NCBI GenBank assembly: GCA_900467185.1
Contig: UBPA01000004.1
Span: 1-64,000, forward strand
Length of the DNA stretch: 64,000 nucleotides
Direction: 5' to 3'
Origin: Hyphomicrobiales bacterium
GTDB taxonomy: Bacteria; Pseudomonadota; Alphaproteobacteria; Rhizobiales; Rhizobiaceae
Of the stretch, positions 43,387-52,400 are shown one piece after another. The stretch's first letter is position 1. Each line of letters begins with the position of its first letter. The position numbers and the translations under genes were made by a program. Below the pieces are notes generated by a model. It worked only from the letters and a program-made list of their open reading frames with translations. It did no database searches and was not told where the DNA came from.

Positions 43387-44481
43387 ATGAACCGGCCCCT
43401 GCGTATTCTCGGCATCGAGACGAGCTGCGACGAAACCGCCGCTTCCGTCGTGCTGCGCGACACGGACGGGCGCGGCGAGATCCTCGGCGACGTGGTGCTG
43501 AGCCAGCTGGAAGAGCACAGCGTCTATGGCGGCGTGGTGCCGGAAATCGCGGCCCGCGCCCATGTCGAGGCGCTGGATACGCTGATCGCCGAAGCGCTCG
43601 CCCGCGCGCAAATGTCGCTGTCGCAGGTCGATGCCATTGCCGCCACCAGCGGTCCGGGCCTCATCGGCGGGCTGATCGTCGGCCTCATGACCGGCAAGGC
43701 GATGGCGCGCGCCGCGGGCAAGCCGCTCTATGCCATCAACCATCTCGAAGGCCATGCGCTGACCGCGCGGCTGACCCATGGCCTCGCCTTCCCCTATCTG
43801 ATGCTGCTCGTGTCCGGCGGCCATACCCAGCTGGTGCTGGTGCGCGGCACGGGCGACTACGAGCGCTGGGGCACGACCATCGACGATGCGCTGGGCGAGG
43901 CCTTCGACAAGACGGCGAAACTTCTGGGCCTGCCCTATCCCGGTGGCCCGGCCGTGGAACGCGCCGCCCGCAGCGGCAATCCCGAACGCTTCACCTTCCC
44001 CCGCCCGCTCGTCGGCGAGGCCCGGCTGGACTTCTCCTTTTCGGGCCTGAAGACCGCGGTGCGGCAGGCGGCGCAATCTATCGCTCCGGTTGGCGAGCAG
44101 GATATCGCCGATATCTGCGCTTCTTTCCAGCATGCGGTGTCGCGCACCCTGAAGGACCGGATCGGCCGCGGCCTGCAGCGCTTCCGCGACAGCTACCCGG
44201 ATGTCGGCCGGCCTTCCCTCGTCGTTGCCGGCGGCGTGGCGGCCAATCAGGCGCTGCGTGCCACGCTCGACAGCCTCTGCGACAAGAACGGCTTCGATTT
44301 CGTCGCGCCGCCGCTTGCGCTTTGCACCGACAATGCCGCCATGATTGCCTGGGCGGGCGCCGAGCGCATGGCCGCGGGCCTGCCCGCCGACGATCTCTCT
44401 GTGTCCCCCCGCGCCCGCTGGCCGCTCGACCCGAACGCCGAAACCCTGCTCGGCTTCGGCAAACGGGGCGCCAAGGCATGA
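43387..44481 (+). CDS. tsaD: tRNA N6-threonylcarbamoyladenosine synthase TsaD
   Basis: A 364-aa ASKHA-fold protein that transfers the threonylcarbamoyl group to A37 of ANN-decoding tRNAs, with partners TsaB, TsaE and TsaC (EC 2.3.1.234). Motifs: [44 protein letters not shown], the metal-binding [24 protein letters not shown] and [14 protein letters not shown]-terminal [13 protein letters not shown] is also typical. It overlaps gpsA by ATGA. It appears essential in most bacteria. Confidence 0.96.
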   Translation: MNRPLRILGIETSCDETAASVVLRDTDGRGEILGDVVLSQLEEHSVYGGVVPEIAARAHVEALDTLIAEALARAQMSLSQVDAIAATSGPGLIGGLIVGLMTGKAMARAAGKPLYAINHLEGHALTARLTHGLAFPYLMLLVSGGHTQLVLVRGTGDYERWGTTIDDALGEAFDKTAKLLGLPYPGGPAVERAARSGNPERFTFPRPLVGEARLDFSFSGLKTAVRQAAQSIAPVGEQDIADICASFQHAVSRTLKDRIGRGLQRFRDSYPDVGRPSLVVAGGVAANQALRATLDSLCDKNGFDFVAPPLALCTDNAAMIAWAGAERMAAGLPADDLSVSPRARWPLDPNAETLLGFGKRGAKA

Positions 44482-45482
44482 ACGAGACGCGTCTTCCTGC
44501 CGCGGTTAAGGTGGCCGTCGTCGGTGCCGGCGCCTTCGGGACGGCGCTTGCCACGGTCATCGCCCGCACCGGCCGTGCGGATGTGACCCTCATCGCCCGC
44601 AAAAGGGAGGTCGCCGAGGCCATTCTCGGCCGGCGCCGCCATGAGGAGGCCCTGCCCGGCATCGACCTGCCCGACGCCCTTCGCGCGACCGTAGATCCGG
44701 CCTCCGTTTCCACCGCCGGCATCGTCCTCTTCGCCATGCCGTCGCAGGCGCAGCGCGAGGCCGCGCAAGCGCTCCGGCCACATCTGGCGCCGGACACCGA
44801 CATCGTCATCTGCGCCAAGGGGCTGGAGCGCGGCACCGGCCGGCTGCTGACGGCGGTCGTGGCCGAGGAGCTGCCCGACCTCGCGGTGTCCGTCCTCTCC
44901 GGTCCCGGCTTTGCCGCCGATATCGCCACCGGCCTGCCGACCGCCATGGTCATCGCGTCGGCCTCGGCGGAGCGCGCCGCACGGCTCGCGACCGCCCTGT
45001 CCGGCCCCACCTTCCGCCTCTATCCCTCGCAGGACCGCACGGGCGTGCAGCTCGGCGGCGCGCTCAAGAATGTGCTGGCCATCGCCTGCGGCATCGTCGA
45101 GGGCGCCGGCCTCGGCGAATCCGCCCGCGCGGCCATGATCGCCCGCGGCCTTGCCGAACTGTCGCGCTACGTCGCGGCCTGCGGCGGCCAGGGCGACACG
45201 GTTCGCGGCCTCTCCGGCCTCGGCGATCTCGTTCTCACCGCCACCAGCCACCAGTCGCGCAACCTGCGCTACGGCATCGCGCTCGGGCGCGAGCGCCGCG
45301 CCGCCCAGCCGACCGCCGATCTCGTCGAGGGGGCGCTCGCCGCCTCCGTCGCGGCCGCCGAGGCCCGCCGCCTCGGCCTCGACATGCCCTTGACCTTCGC
45401 CGTCGCCGCCATGATCGACGGCACCATCGACGTGGAAACGGCGCTCGAACAGCTCATGTCCCGCCCCATCACTCAAGAATAG
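44478..45482 (+). CDS. gpsA: Glycerol-3-phosphate dehydrogenase [NAD(P)+]
   Basis: A 334-aa enzyme that reduces dihydroxyacetone phosphate to sn-glycerol 3-phosphate for phospholipid synthesis (EC 1.1.1.94). It has the Rossmann motif [52 protein letters not shown], and the catalytic-lysine region [38 protein letters not shown] follows. The gpsA-after-tsaD order is common in rhizobia. Its start overlaps the tsaD stop by 4 nt, and the YciI gene follows 18 nt later. Confidence 0.96.
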   Translation: MNETRLPAAVKVAVVGAGAFGTALATVIARTGRADVTLIARKREVAEAILGRRRHEEALPGIDLPDALRATVDPASVSTAGIVLFAMPSQAQREAAQALRPHLAPDTDIVICAKGLERGTGRLLTAVVAEELPDLAVSVLSGPGFAADIATGLPTAMVIASASAERAARLATALSGPTFRLYPSQDRTGVQLGGALKNVLAIACGIVEGAGLGESARAAMIARGLAELSRYVAACGGQGDTVRGLSGLGDLVLTATSHQSRNLRYGIALGRERRAAQPTADLVEGALAASVAAAEARRLGLDMPLTFAVAAMIDGTIDVETALEQLMSRPITQE

Positions 45483-45500
45483 CTCCGGAAAGGCAAGACC

Positions 45501-45791
45501 ATGCTCTTTGCAGCCCTTTGCACCGACAAGGAAGGCGCACTCCAGATCCGCCTCGACACGCGGCCCACCCACGTCGCCTATCTGGACGACCTGAATGCCC
45601 GCGGTATCCTGAAAATCGCCGGCCCGTTCCTGGGCGAGGACGGCAAGCCGAACGGCAGCCTCGTCATCATCGAGGCCGAGACGAAGGATGCGGCCACCGC
45701 GATCTTCGCCGAAGACCCCTACGCCAAGGCCGGCCTCTTCGCCTCCGTCGACGTCAAGGCCTGGAACTGGGTCTTCAACAAGCCGGAGTGA
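45501..45791 (+). CDS. YciI-family protein
   Basis: A 96-aa ferredoxin-like-fold protein of the YCII/DUF1330-related superfamily. It carries the conserved His-Asp pattern in RPTHVAYLDDLNARGILKIAGPFL and the second conserved Asp in EDPYAKAGLFASVDVKAW. No enzymatic activity is established for stand-alone members. GGAAAGGC precedes ATG 45501. It lies within the tsaD-gpsA-YciI-EVE-methyltransferase run, 6 nt before the EVE gene, so it is likely part of one transcript. Confidence 0.88.
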   Translation: MLFAALCTDKEGALQIRLDTRPTHVAYLDDLNARGILKIAGPFLGEDGKPNGSLVIIEAETKDAATAIFAEDPYAKAGLFASVDVKAWNWVFNKPE

Positions 45792-45797
45792 CGCGCG

Positions 45798-46241
45798 ATG
45801 GCCTACTGGCTGTGGAAATCCGAACCGTTCAAATGGTCCTGGGCCATGCAGAAGGATGCCGGCAAGGCCGGCACCGAATGGACCGGCGTGCGCAACTATC
45901 TCGCCCGCAACAACATGCGCGCCATGAAGATCGGCGACAAGGGCTTCTTCTACCACTCCAATGAAGGCCTGGAGATCGTCGGCATCGCAGAGGTCTGCGC
46001 CCTGTCGCATCCCGACTCCACGGCCGAGGGCGACGCCCGTTGGGACTGCGTCGACATCCGTGCCGTCTGCGACATGCCGAAGCCGGTAACGCTGAAGGAC
46101 GTCAAGGCCAGCGAGCGGCTGAAGGACATGCAGCTCGTCACCTCCATGCGCCTGTCCGTGCAGGCCGTGACGGAGGAAGAGTGGCGCGAGGTCTGCCGCA
46201 TGGGCGGCCTCGACCACCCGCCGGAATCGCCCGCGGCGTGA
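45798..46241 (+). CDS. EVE-domain protein
   Basis: A 147-aa protein made of a single EVE domain (PUA-like, thymocyte nuclear protein 1 type). Evidence is AYWLWKSEPFKWSWAMQKDA, EWTGVRNYLARNNMRAMKIGDKGFFYHSN and GIAEVCALSHPDST. EVE proteins are thought to bind modified nucleic-acid bases; the exact ligand is unknown. Its stop codon overlaps the start of the next gene in GTGA. It is encoded between YciI and a protein methyltransferase in a compact rightward cluster. Confidence 0.92.
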   Translation: MAYWLWKSEPFKWSWAMQKDAGKAGTEWTGVRNYLARNNMRAMKIGDKGFFYHSNEGLEIVGIAEVCALSHPDSTAEGDARWDCVDIRAVCDMPKPVTLKDVKASERLKDMQLVTSMRLSVQAVTEEEWREVCRMGGLDHPPESPAA

Positions 46242-46882
46242 AGACCGACCCCGAGCGCTTCATCCGCGAGAACACGAGCGTGCTCGTTCCCCCGCATGTC
46301 CCGGAAATCCGGTTGCATCTGGCGAGCGAGGCCCATGGTCTCTGGCTGAAGACGGAGGAGGAACTGGACGCCATCGGCCTGCCGCCGCCCTTCTGGGCTT
46401 TTGCCTGGGCCGGCGGACAGGGCCTCGCCCGCTACGTTCTCGATCATCCCGGGATCGTGGCCGGCCGGAGCGTCGCCGATTTCGCCTCCGGCTCCGGGCT
46501 GGTGGCGATCGCCGCCATGAAGGCCGGCGCGACCTCGGTCCTGGCACTGGACACCGATCCCTGGACGCGATGCGCGATCGGTCTCAACACCCGGCTGAAC
46601 GACGTGAGCGTGACCCATGAGAACGCCGATCGGATCGGCGAGCCCCTCGCATGCGATGTCTTCCTTGCCGGCGACGTCTTCTACGACAAGGCCTTTGCCG
46701 ACCGGCTGGTACCCTGGTTCGAGGATCTGGTTGGCGCCGGCATCGATGTCATCGTCGGCGACCCCGGCCGCGCCTATTGCCCCCGCGACCGCATGGAGCC
46801 GCTCGCGACCTACGCGGTTCCGGTGACGCGGGCGCTGGAGGACAGCGAGATCAAGAAGACCACCGTCTGGCGGTTCCGTTAA
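46238..46882 (+). CDS. METTL20-like protein-lysine methyltransferase
   Basis: A 214-aa SAM-dependent seven-beta-strand methyltransferase of the METTL20/ETFB-lysine methyltransferase kind. FIRENTSVLVPPHVPEIRLH and PPPFWAFAWAGGQGLARYVLD begin the core. The SAM motif I is VADFASGSGLVAIAA, the acidic loop is VLALDTDPWTRCAIGLN, and DVFLAGDVFYDKAFAD carries the post-motif signature. A bacterial orthologue in Agrobacterium methylates ETF-beta and ribosomal L7/L12. No etf genes are near. The start GTG 46238 overlaps the EVE stop (GTGA). It converges with a secreted-protein gene at a shared terminator. Confidence 0.85.
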   Translation: MKTDPERFIRENTSVLVPPHVPEIRLHLASEAHGLWLKTEEELDAIGLPPPFWAFAWAGGQGLARYVLDHPGIVAGRSVADFASGSGLVAIAAMKAGATSVLALDTDPWTRCAIGLNTRLNDVSVTHENADRIGEPLACDVFLAGDVFYDKAFADRLVPWFEDLVGAGIDVIVGDPGRAYCPRDRMEPLATYAVPVTRALEDSEIKKTTVWRFR

Positions 46883-46901
46883 GCCGCCGCCAAGCGGCTT
46901 T
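46881..46901. terminator. Bidirectional terminator between the methyltransferase and secreted-protein genes
   Basis: AAGCCGC (46881-46887) pairs with GCGGCTT (46894-46900) around the loop CGCCAA. T-rich on the plus side and A-rich on the other, it overlaps the methyltransferase stop. Confidence 0.65.
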
Positions 46902-46912
46902 GCATCCCGGCC

Positions 46913-47422
46913 TCAGCGCCCGCGAATGACGCAGACACCCGCCTCGAAACTGCAGGCGCTGCCGTTGCGGCGTGCCGCACCGCGGTCGACCGTGATGACA
47001 CGGCTGCGCGTTTCCGGCGCAGAATAGCGTTCGACGGCGCCGTAGCCGATATCCTCGTCGTAGTTCGTGATGCTGAAGTAGCTGCCTGCACCGCTGCGAT
47101 ACCAGCCATTCGCATTGCCGGAATAGCGCCCGGACCCGACGATGACGGCGGGCGGGGCACGCCGGCCGCGGCGGTCTTCCGTCGCATCCTCGCGCACGCG
47201 ATAACGGCGCTCGCCGTCGAAGACGCCGCGCACGACGCGGTAATCCGGCACGGGCCGCCGCTCGCCCTCGAGCCGAACGCCGGATCTCTGTTCGAGCTGC
47301 TCCGGCTGCGGTGAGAAATAGAGCCCGCGATACCCTTCGTCCCGCGCATCGGCCTGTCCGAACGCGCAGAGAGCAAGGGAAAACGCGACGGCGACCGGTC
47401 GCAAGGCAACGTGCCGATACAT
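46913..47422 (-). CDS. Secreted protein of unknown function
   Basis: A 169-aa protein with signal peptide VALRPVAVAFSLALCAFGQADA. A polar, Arg/Tyr/Gly-rich mature region follows, containing EGYRGLYFSPQPEQLEQRSG, repeated RR/ER-type segments, IVGSGRYSGNANGWYRSGAG and a C-terminal Cys pair in SACSFEAGVCVIRGR that could form a disulphide. No family was recognised; low-complexity arginine-rich composition makes homology hard to judge. The ribosome site GGAGG lies 6 nt before ATG 47422. It is divergent from sdhC. Confidence 0.65.
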   Translation of the reverse strand: MYRHVALRPVAVAFSLALCAFGQADARDEGYRGLYFSPQPEQLEQRSGVRLEGERRPVPDYRVVRGVFDGERRYRVREDATEDRRGRRAPPAVIVGSGRYSGNANGWYRSGAGSYFSITNYDEDIGYGAVERYSAPETRSRVITVDRGAARRNGSACSFEAGVCVIRGR

Positions 47423-47723
47423 GATGAACCTCCGGCGGATCTTAACAAAACGTTAAGAGCAATCTGGAGCAGGTCGGCCCGAAAGTCAGGCGGTTGCATC
47501 GGATTTCGCCGGATATGCTTAACCGTTAAAATACCGTTCAACGGCCGTTCCGATAAACCTCCGTCTCTAATCGATTAATTTTCTTTCGCACCGCAAACAG
47601 GCTTGTGAAGACCCCTGCCGGAGATTAAAGCTCGCCACAACTGAATGCTGCGCAATCCCTGCGCAAACCGGATATAAAAAGTCTAGTTTCTGGACGATTG
47701 ACCGGTCGTTCCGTGAGGTTCAG
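47423..47723. promoter_or_regulatory. Divergent intergenic region upstream of sdhC
   Basis: No gene is evident in these 301 nt. It holds the perfect inverted repeat TCTTAAC-AAAAC-GTTAAGA (47440-47458) next to the secreted-protein gene and a related TTAACCGTTAAA motif further right. TATAAA at 47673-47678 is a possible sdh -10 element, with GTGAGG as ribosome site before ATG 47724. GTCTAGTTTCTGGAC (47681-47695), an imperfect palindrome, lies just before the sdhC start. Confidence 0.45.
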
Positions 47724-48116
47724 ATGACGAATGTCACCAAAAGCCGGCCGCTTTCGCCGCATCTTCAAATCTACAAGCTCATTCCGACCATGCTTATGTC
47801 GATCGTGCACCGCATTACGGGTGCTGCGCTCTACTTCGGCACGGTTCTGGTCGCCTGGTGGCTGATCGCGGCGGCGAGCGGTCCGGCCTATTACGACTGG
47901 GCCAGCTGGTTCTTCGGCACCATCATCGGCCAGGTCATCCTGTTCGGTTACACCTGGGCGCTGATCCACCATATGTTCGGCGGCCTGCGCCACTTCATGT
48001 GGGATATGGGCTATGGCTACGAGAAGGAATTCTCGACCAAGCTCGCCATCGCCAGTGCTATCGGCTCCATCACCGTGACGCTCCTTCTTTGGATCGTCGG
48101 CTACATCGTTCGCTGA
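47724..48116 (+). CDS. sdhC: Succinate dehydrogenase cytochrome b556 subunit
   Basis: A 130-aa three-helix membrane anchor of succinate:ubiquinone oxidoreductase (complex II). Evidence is RPLSPHLQIYKLIPTMLMSIVHRITGAALY, with the quinone-site SxxHRxTG motif. Helices around WLIAAASGPAYYDWASWFFG and VILFGYTWALIHHMFGGLRH follow, with haem-ligand His in the HHMFGGLRHFMWD segment. A third helix is near the C-terminus. It heads the sdhCDA-DUF3052-sdhB operon. The ribosome site is GAGGTTCAG. Confidence 0.95.
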   Translation: MTNVTKSRPLSPHLQIYKLIPTMLMSIVHRITGAALYFGTVLVAWWLIAAASGPAYYDWASWFFGTIIGQVILFGYTWALIHHMFGGLRHFMWDMGYGYEKEFSTKLAIASAIGSITVTLLLWIVGYIVR

Positions 48117-48127
48117 GGGCCCCGATC

Positions 48128-48508
48128 ATGGATATGCGCACACCACTCGGCAAGGTTCGCGGTCTCGGTTCGGCCAAGGAGGGCACGGACCATTTCTGGC
48201 GCCAGCGCCTGACGGCCGTCGCCAACGTGCCCCTTCTCATCTTCTTCGTCGTCTTCATCATGACCTATGCCGGCGCGCCGCATGCGGACGTGGTGACGGC
48301 GCTCGCCAATCCGTTCGTCGCGGTGGTCATGGCCCTTGTCGTCATCTCCGCTTTGACCCACATGCGGATCGGTATGCAGGTGATCGTCGAGGACTACGTT
48401 CACGCCGAAGGCATCAAGATCGTCCTTCTCATGCTCAATACATTCTTCGCGATCGCGGTTGGCGGGCTCTGTCTTTTCGCCATCCTGAAGCTCGCCTTTG
48501 CAGGATAG
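48128..48508 (+). CDS. sdhD: Succinate dehydrogenase hydrophobic membrane anchor subunit
   Basis: A 126-aa second anchor subunit. The N-terminal [30 protein letters not shown] is typical. Three membrane helices follow ([60 protein letters not shown]), and the conserved [15 protein letters not shown] carries a haem ligand and quinone-site residues. It starts 11 nt after sdhC and ends 4 nt before sdhA. Together with sdhC it binds haem b and ubiquinone. Confidence 0.94.
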   Translation: MDMRTPLGKVRGLGSAKEGTDHFWRQRLTAVANVPLLIFFVVFIMTYAGAPHADVVTALANPFVAVVMALVVISALTHMRIGMQVIVEDYVHAEGIKIVLLMLNTFFAIAVGGLCLFAILKLAFAG

Positions 48509-48512
48509 AACC

Positions 48513-50375
48513 ATGGCATCGACCGAAGCACCGTCCGTCAACGGCCCGATTTCCATCAACGGCAAGGCCTACCAGTATGTCGACCATTCCTACGACGTCA
48601 TCGTCGTGGGTGCCGGCGGCGCCGGCTTGCGCGCCACGCTCGGCATGGCCGAGCAGGGTTTCAAGACGGCCTGCATCACCAAGGTCTTCCCGACGCGGTC
48701 CCATACGGTCGCAGCCCAGGGCGGCATCGCCGCCTCGCTGCAGAACATGACGCCGGACAGCTGGCAGTGGCATCTCTACGACACCGTCAAGGGCTCCGAC
48801 TGGCTTGGCGACGTCGATGCCATGCAGTATCTCGCAATGGAGGCGCCGAAGGCGGTCTATGAGCTCGAGCATTACGGCGTGCCCTTCTCGCGCAATGCCG
48901 AAGGCAAGATCTACCAGCGCCCCTTCGGCGGCCACATGCAGAACTACGGCGAAGGCCCGCCGGTGCAGCGCACCTGTGCCGCGGCCGACCGGACCGGTCA
49001 CGCCATCCTGCACACGCTCTACGGCCAGTCCCTGAAGCACAATGCCGAATTCTTCATCGAGTATTTCGCGCTCGACCTGATCATGTCGGATGACGGCAGC
49101 CGCTGCACCGGCGTCGTCGCCTGGTGCCTGGATGACGGCACGATCCACCGCTTCTCGGCCAAGATGGTCGTACTGGCGACCGGCGGCTATGGCCGCGCTT
49201 ACTTCTCCGCCACCTCGGCCCACACCTGCACGGGCGATGGCGGCGGCATGATCGCGCGCGCCGGCCTGCCGCTGCAGGACATGGAGTTCGTCCAGTTCCA
49301 CCCGACCGGCATCTACGGTGCCGGCTGCCTCATCACCGAAGGTGCGCGCGGCGAAGGCGGTTACCTCGTCAACTCCGAAGGTGAGCGCTTTATGGAGCGC
49401 TATGCACCGTCTGCCAAAGACCTCGCTTCGCGCGACGTCGTCTCGCGCTGCATGACGCTGGAAATCCGCGAAGGCCGCGGCGTCGGCAAGGCGAAGGACC
49501 ACATCTTCCTGCATCTCGACCATCTCGATCCCGCCGTTCTCAACGAGCGCCTGCCGGGGATTTCCGAGAGCGCCAAGATCTTTGCCGGCGTCGATGTGAC
49601 GCGCGAGCCGATCCCGGTCCTGCCGACCGTGCACTACAACATGGGCGGCATTCCGACCAATTACTGGGGCGAAGTGCTGAATGCCGACGGCGAGAACCCG
49701 GAACGCATTATCCCCGGCCTGATGGCCGTCGGCGAAGCCGGCTGCGCCTCGGTGCACGGCGCGAACCGCCTCGGCTCCAACTCGCTGATCGACCTCGTGG
49801 TCTTCGGCCGCGCCGCCGCCATCCGCGCCGGCGAGGTCATCGACCGCGCGAGCCCGATCCCGGCGCTGAACACGGCTGCTTGCGACAAGATCGTCGGCCG
49901 CCTCGACAGACTGCGCTACGCCAGCGGGGGAACGCCGACCTCGGTTCTGCGCGAAAAGATGCAGCGCACGATGCAGGAAGACGCCGCCGTGTTCCGCACG
50001 CAGGAATCGCTCGAAAACGGCTGCAAGCGCATGAGCGCCATCTGGTCGGAAATGTCCGACATCAAGGTCACCGACCGCTCGATGATCTGGAACTCGGACC
50101 TCGTGGAAACGCTGGAACTCGAAAACCTGATGGCCAACGCCATCACCACGGTCGTCGGCGCGGAAGCCCGCAAGGAAAGCCGCGGCAGCCACGCACGCGA
50201 GGACTACACCTCCGGCCCGTTCGCCGGTCGTGACGACGTGAACTGGCGCAAGCACACGCTGGCCTGGGTCAACGAGGCCGGCGACGTCAAGCTCGACTAT
50301 CGCCCGGTTCACACCGAATTGCTCGCAGACGGCATCGATCCCTACAAGATCGAGCCCAAAGCCCGCGTTTACTGA
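48513..50375 (+). CDS. sdhA: Succinate dehydrogenase flavoprotein subunit
   Basis: A 620-aa FAD subunit oxidising succinate to fumarate (EC 1.3.5.1). The FAD motif [20 protein letters not shown] is followed by the covalent-flavin His in [19 protein letters not shown]. Other motifs are [59 protein letters not shown], and [19 protein letters not shown] with the active-site region. ATG 48513 is preferred over 48498. It is separated from sdhB by an unrelated 154-aa ORF. Confidence 0.97.
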   Translation: MASTEAPSVNGPISINGKAYQYVDHSYDVIVVGAGGAGLRATLGMAEQGFKTACITKVFPTRSHTVAAQGGIAASLQNMTPDSWQWHLYDTVKGSDWLGDVDAMQYLAMEAPKAVYELEHYGVPFSRNAEGKIYQRPFGGHMQNYGEGPPVQRTCAAADRTGHAILHTLYGQSLKHNAEFFIEYFALDLIMSDDGSRCTGVVAWCLDDGTIHRFSAKMVVLATGGYGRAYFSATSAHTCTGDGGGMIARAGLPLQDMEFVQFHPTGIYGAGCLITEGARGEGGYLVNSEGERFMERYAPSAKDLASRDVVSRCMTLEIREGRGVGKAKDHIFLHLDHLDPAVLNERLPGISESAKIFAGVDVTREPIPVLPTVHYNMGGIPTNYWGEVLNADGENPERIIPGLMAVGEAGCASVHGANRLGSNSLIDLVVFGRAAAIRAGEVIDRASPIPALNTAACDKIVGRLDRLRYASGGTPTSVLREKMQRTMQEDAAVFRTQESLENGCKRMSAIWSEMSDIKVTDRSMIWNSDLVETLELENLMANAITTVVGAEARKESRGSHAREDYTSGPFAGRDDVNWRKHTLAWVNEAGDVKLDYRPVHTELLADGIDPYKIEPKARVY

Positions 50376-50377
50376 CA

Positions 50378-50842
50378 ATGGCGGCGGCGCAGGCGGGATA
50401 TTCCGGCACGCCGCTTCCAAGGAAGCTGGGTTTCAAACCCGGGATGACGGCGGCGTTCATCGCGCTGCCGGAAAGCCTGGCCGCGTTGTCGGCTTCGGTT
50501 GAGTTTGCCGCCTGCGACCGGCTTCCGTCCTGGGAAGCGATCCGTGGGACGGAAAAAGGTTACGATGCGATCCATGCCTTCACGATCGCGAGGGCGGAGA
50601 TCGAGAACGAGCTTTCCGGGCTACAGGACCGGATCACGCCGGATGGCATGATCTGGATCTCATGGCTGAAGAAAGCTTCGAAGGTTAAGACGGACGTGAC
50701 AGAGGATGTCGTGCGCGCAGCGGCCCTCGGTCTCGATCTGGTGGATGTCAAGGTTGCCGCGATAGATGCGATCTGGTCGGGGCTGAAGCTGGTCATTCGC
50801 AAGGATCGGCGCAAGGAAAGAACGGACGGGTCACATGGTTGA
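50378..50842 (+). CDS. DUF3052-like protein embedded between sdhA and sdhB
   Basis: A 154-aa soluble protein with [21 protein letters not shown] at the N-terminus. The middle contains [21 protein letters not shown], then [27 protein letters not shown], and [15 protein letters not shown] closes it. These blocks match the DUF3052 pattern (GTPLxxKLG, WxSWPKK, VCAVDxxWSGLRxV-like). The function of the family is unknown. It starts 2 nt after the sdhA stop and overlaps sdhB by 8 nt, so it is translationally locked into the sdh operon. No cofactor motif was found. Confidence 0.85.
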   Translation: MAAAQAGYSGTPLPRKLGFKPGMTAAFIALPESLAALSASVEFAACDRLPSWEAIRGTEKGYDAIHAFTIARAEIENELSGLQDRITPDGMIWISWLKKASKVKTDVTEDVVRAAALGLDLVDVKVAAIDAIWSGLKLVIRKDRRKERTDGSHG

Positions 50843-51614
50843 ACTTGCACTTCCCAAGAACTCGCAGATGACCGAGGGCAAGGTGTGGCCGAAGCCCGCC
50901 GGCGCCACGAACACCCGCGAATTCCGTGTCTATCGCTGGAGCCCCGACGACGGCAAGAACCCGTCGATCGACACCTTCTTCATCGATGTCGACGATTGCG
51001 GCCCGATGGTGCTGGATGCCCTGCTCTACATCAAGAACAAGATCGATCCGACGCTGACGCTGCGCCGCTCCTGTCGCGAGGGGATCTGCGGATCCTGCGC
51101 CATGAACATCGACGGCACCAACACGCTGGCCTGCACCAAGGGCATGGACGACGTGAAGGGGGCAGTGAAGGTCTATCCCCTGCCGCACATGCCGGTCGTC
51201 AAGGACCTCGTGCCCGACCTCACCAACTTCTACGCCCAGCACCGCTCGATCGAGCCCTGGCTGAAGACGGTTTCGCCCGCGCCCGCCAAGGAGTGGAAGC
51301 AGAGCCATGACGATCGCGCCAAGCTCGACGGTCTCTACGAATGCATCCTGTGTGCCTGCTGCTCGGCATCCTGCCCGAGCTACTGGTGGAACGGCGATCG
51401 CTATCTCGGCCCCGCCGTCCTGCTTCAGGCCTATCGCTGGCTGATCGACAGCCGCGACGAGGCCAAGGGCGAGCGTCTGGACAATCTGGAAGACCCCTTC
51501 CGCCTCTATCGCTGCCACACCATCATGAATTGCGCGCAGACCTGTCCCAAGGGCCTCAACCCAGCCAAGGCAATCGGCGAGATCAAGAAGATGATGGTCG
51601 AACGCCGCGTCTAG
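50835..51614 (+). CDS. sdhB: Succinate dehydrogenase iron-sulfur subunit
   Basis: A 259-aa electron-transfer subunit with all three cluster motifs. The [2Fe-2S] motif is [16 protein letters not shown]...LAC, the [4Fe-4S] motif [16 protein letters not shown], and the [3Fe-4S] motif [20 protein letters not shown]. These pass electrons from SdhA FAD to quinone at SdhCD. The start ATG 50835 lies inside the DUF3052 gene's 3' end. A hairpin terminator follows at 51631, so it ends the sdh transcript. Confidence 0.97.
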   Translation: MVELALPKNSQMTEGKVWPKPAGATNTREFRVYRWSPDDGKNPSIDTFFIDVDDCGPMVLDALLYIKNKIDPTLTLRRSCREGICGSCAMNIDGTNTLACTKGMDDVKGAVKVYPLPHMPVVKDLVPDLTNFYAQHRSIEPWLKTVSPAPAKEWKQSHDDRAKLDGLYECILCACCSASCPSYWWNGDRYLGPAVLLQAYRWLIDSRDEAKGERLDNLEDPFRLYRCHTIMNCAQTCPKGLNPAKAIGEIKKMMVERRV

Positions 51615-51630
51615 AGCGCCATTTTACGAG

Positions 51631-51660
51631 AGGAAACGCGGATCGGCGTTTCCTGTACGC
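51631..51660 (+). terminator. Terminator after sdhB
   Basis: AGGAAACGC (51631-51639) pairs perfectly with GCGTTTCCT (51646-51654) around the loop GGATCG, 17 nt past the sdhB stop. No pure T-tract follows. Confidence 0.6.
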
Positions 51661-51774
51661 CACAGGGCTGTAGGAAAGGACGTTTTTCAACAGCCTTAAA
51701 GGTCGATTAACCTTGATCCGGCCTATATCTGTCTCGAACGTTCATTTTTCATGCGAGACGACCGGGAGTTCGAA

Positions 51775-52323
51775 ATGCGGGCATATCATGTTGCGGCGGG
51801 TCTGGTGGCAGTGCTGGCCCTTTCGGGATGCCAGCGCACGTCGGTGGGCGCTTTCGACCAGCGTGACATGGGCGGACCTGCCCCCCTGCAGGCGCAGCCC
51901 GTTCCCTCCGTGTCCGGCGGTGCGCTGCCGCCGCCGACGAGCGGCGACACCTCCCAGTTTCCGGCCGCCCCCGTCAACCAGACGGCAGCCCTCGGTGGCG
52001 CGCAGGTTCCCCCCGGCGCTCCGGCCGCACCCGCAGCCTCGCTCGACGTCACCAAGGAATCCATGGTCGGCAACTGGCGCGTCGCCAATGGCGGCAGCTC
52101 CTGCGATATGTTCCTGACATTGACCAATCTCGGCTCCGGCTCGCGCGGCGGCACGCGCGGTTGCGCCGGCGAGCTGACGCAGATGGGCTCCTGGGAAGTG
52201 GCCGGCAAGCAGGTCGTCCTCAAGGACCGCAGCGGAAACGCGCTCGCCCGCCTCTACAAGACGGCCGATTCCCGCTACGATGGCCAGACCAATGGCGGCC
52301 AGCCCGTCAGCCTGAGCCGCTGA
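51775..52323 (+). CDS. Omp19-like lipoprotein with AprI/Inh protease-inhibitor domain
   Basis: A 182-aa lipoprotein with signal [19 protein letters not shown]; the lipobox LSGC predicts lipidation. The middle is a Pro/Ala/Gly-rich linker. The C-terminal domain, starting [21 protein letters not shown] and ending [20 protein letters not shown], is the AprI/Inh type found in Brucella Omp19. That protein inhibits proteases and is outer-membrane anchored; function here is inferred by similarity. Two Cys in GGSSCDMF and TRGCAGEL likely form the conserved disulphide. ATG 51775 is chosen for the signal peptide. Confidence 0.88.
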   Translation: MRAYHVAAGLVAVLALSGCQRTSVGAFDQRDMGGPAPLQAQPVPSVSGGALPPPTSGDTSQFPAAPVNQTAALGGAQVPPGAPAAPAASLDVTKESMVGNWRVANGGSSCDMFLTLTNLGSGSRGGTRGCAGELTQMGSWEVAGKQVVLKDRSGNALARLYKTADSRYDGQTNGGQPVSLSR

Positions 52324-52354
52324 TCCCCGAGCGGTCGACGCCGAGATCTCCAGC

Positions 52355-52380
52355 GCCCGGCTCACACCGGGCTTTCTTCT
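52355..52380 (+). terminator. Terminator after the Omp19-like gene
   Basis: GCCCGG (52355-52360) pairs with CCGGGC (52367-52372) around CTCACA, followed by TTTCTTCT, a classical rho-independent layout. It lies 21 nt before zapE. Confidence 0.8.
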
Positions 52381-52400
52381 GACGGCCAGGAAGGCTGCGC

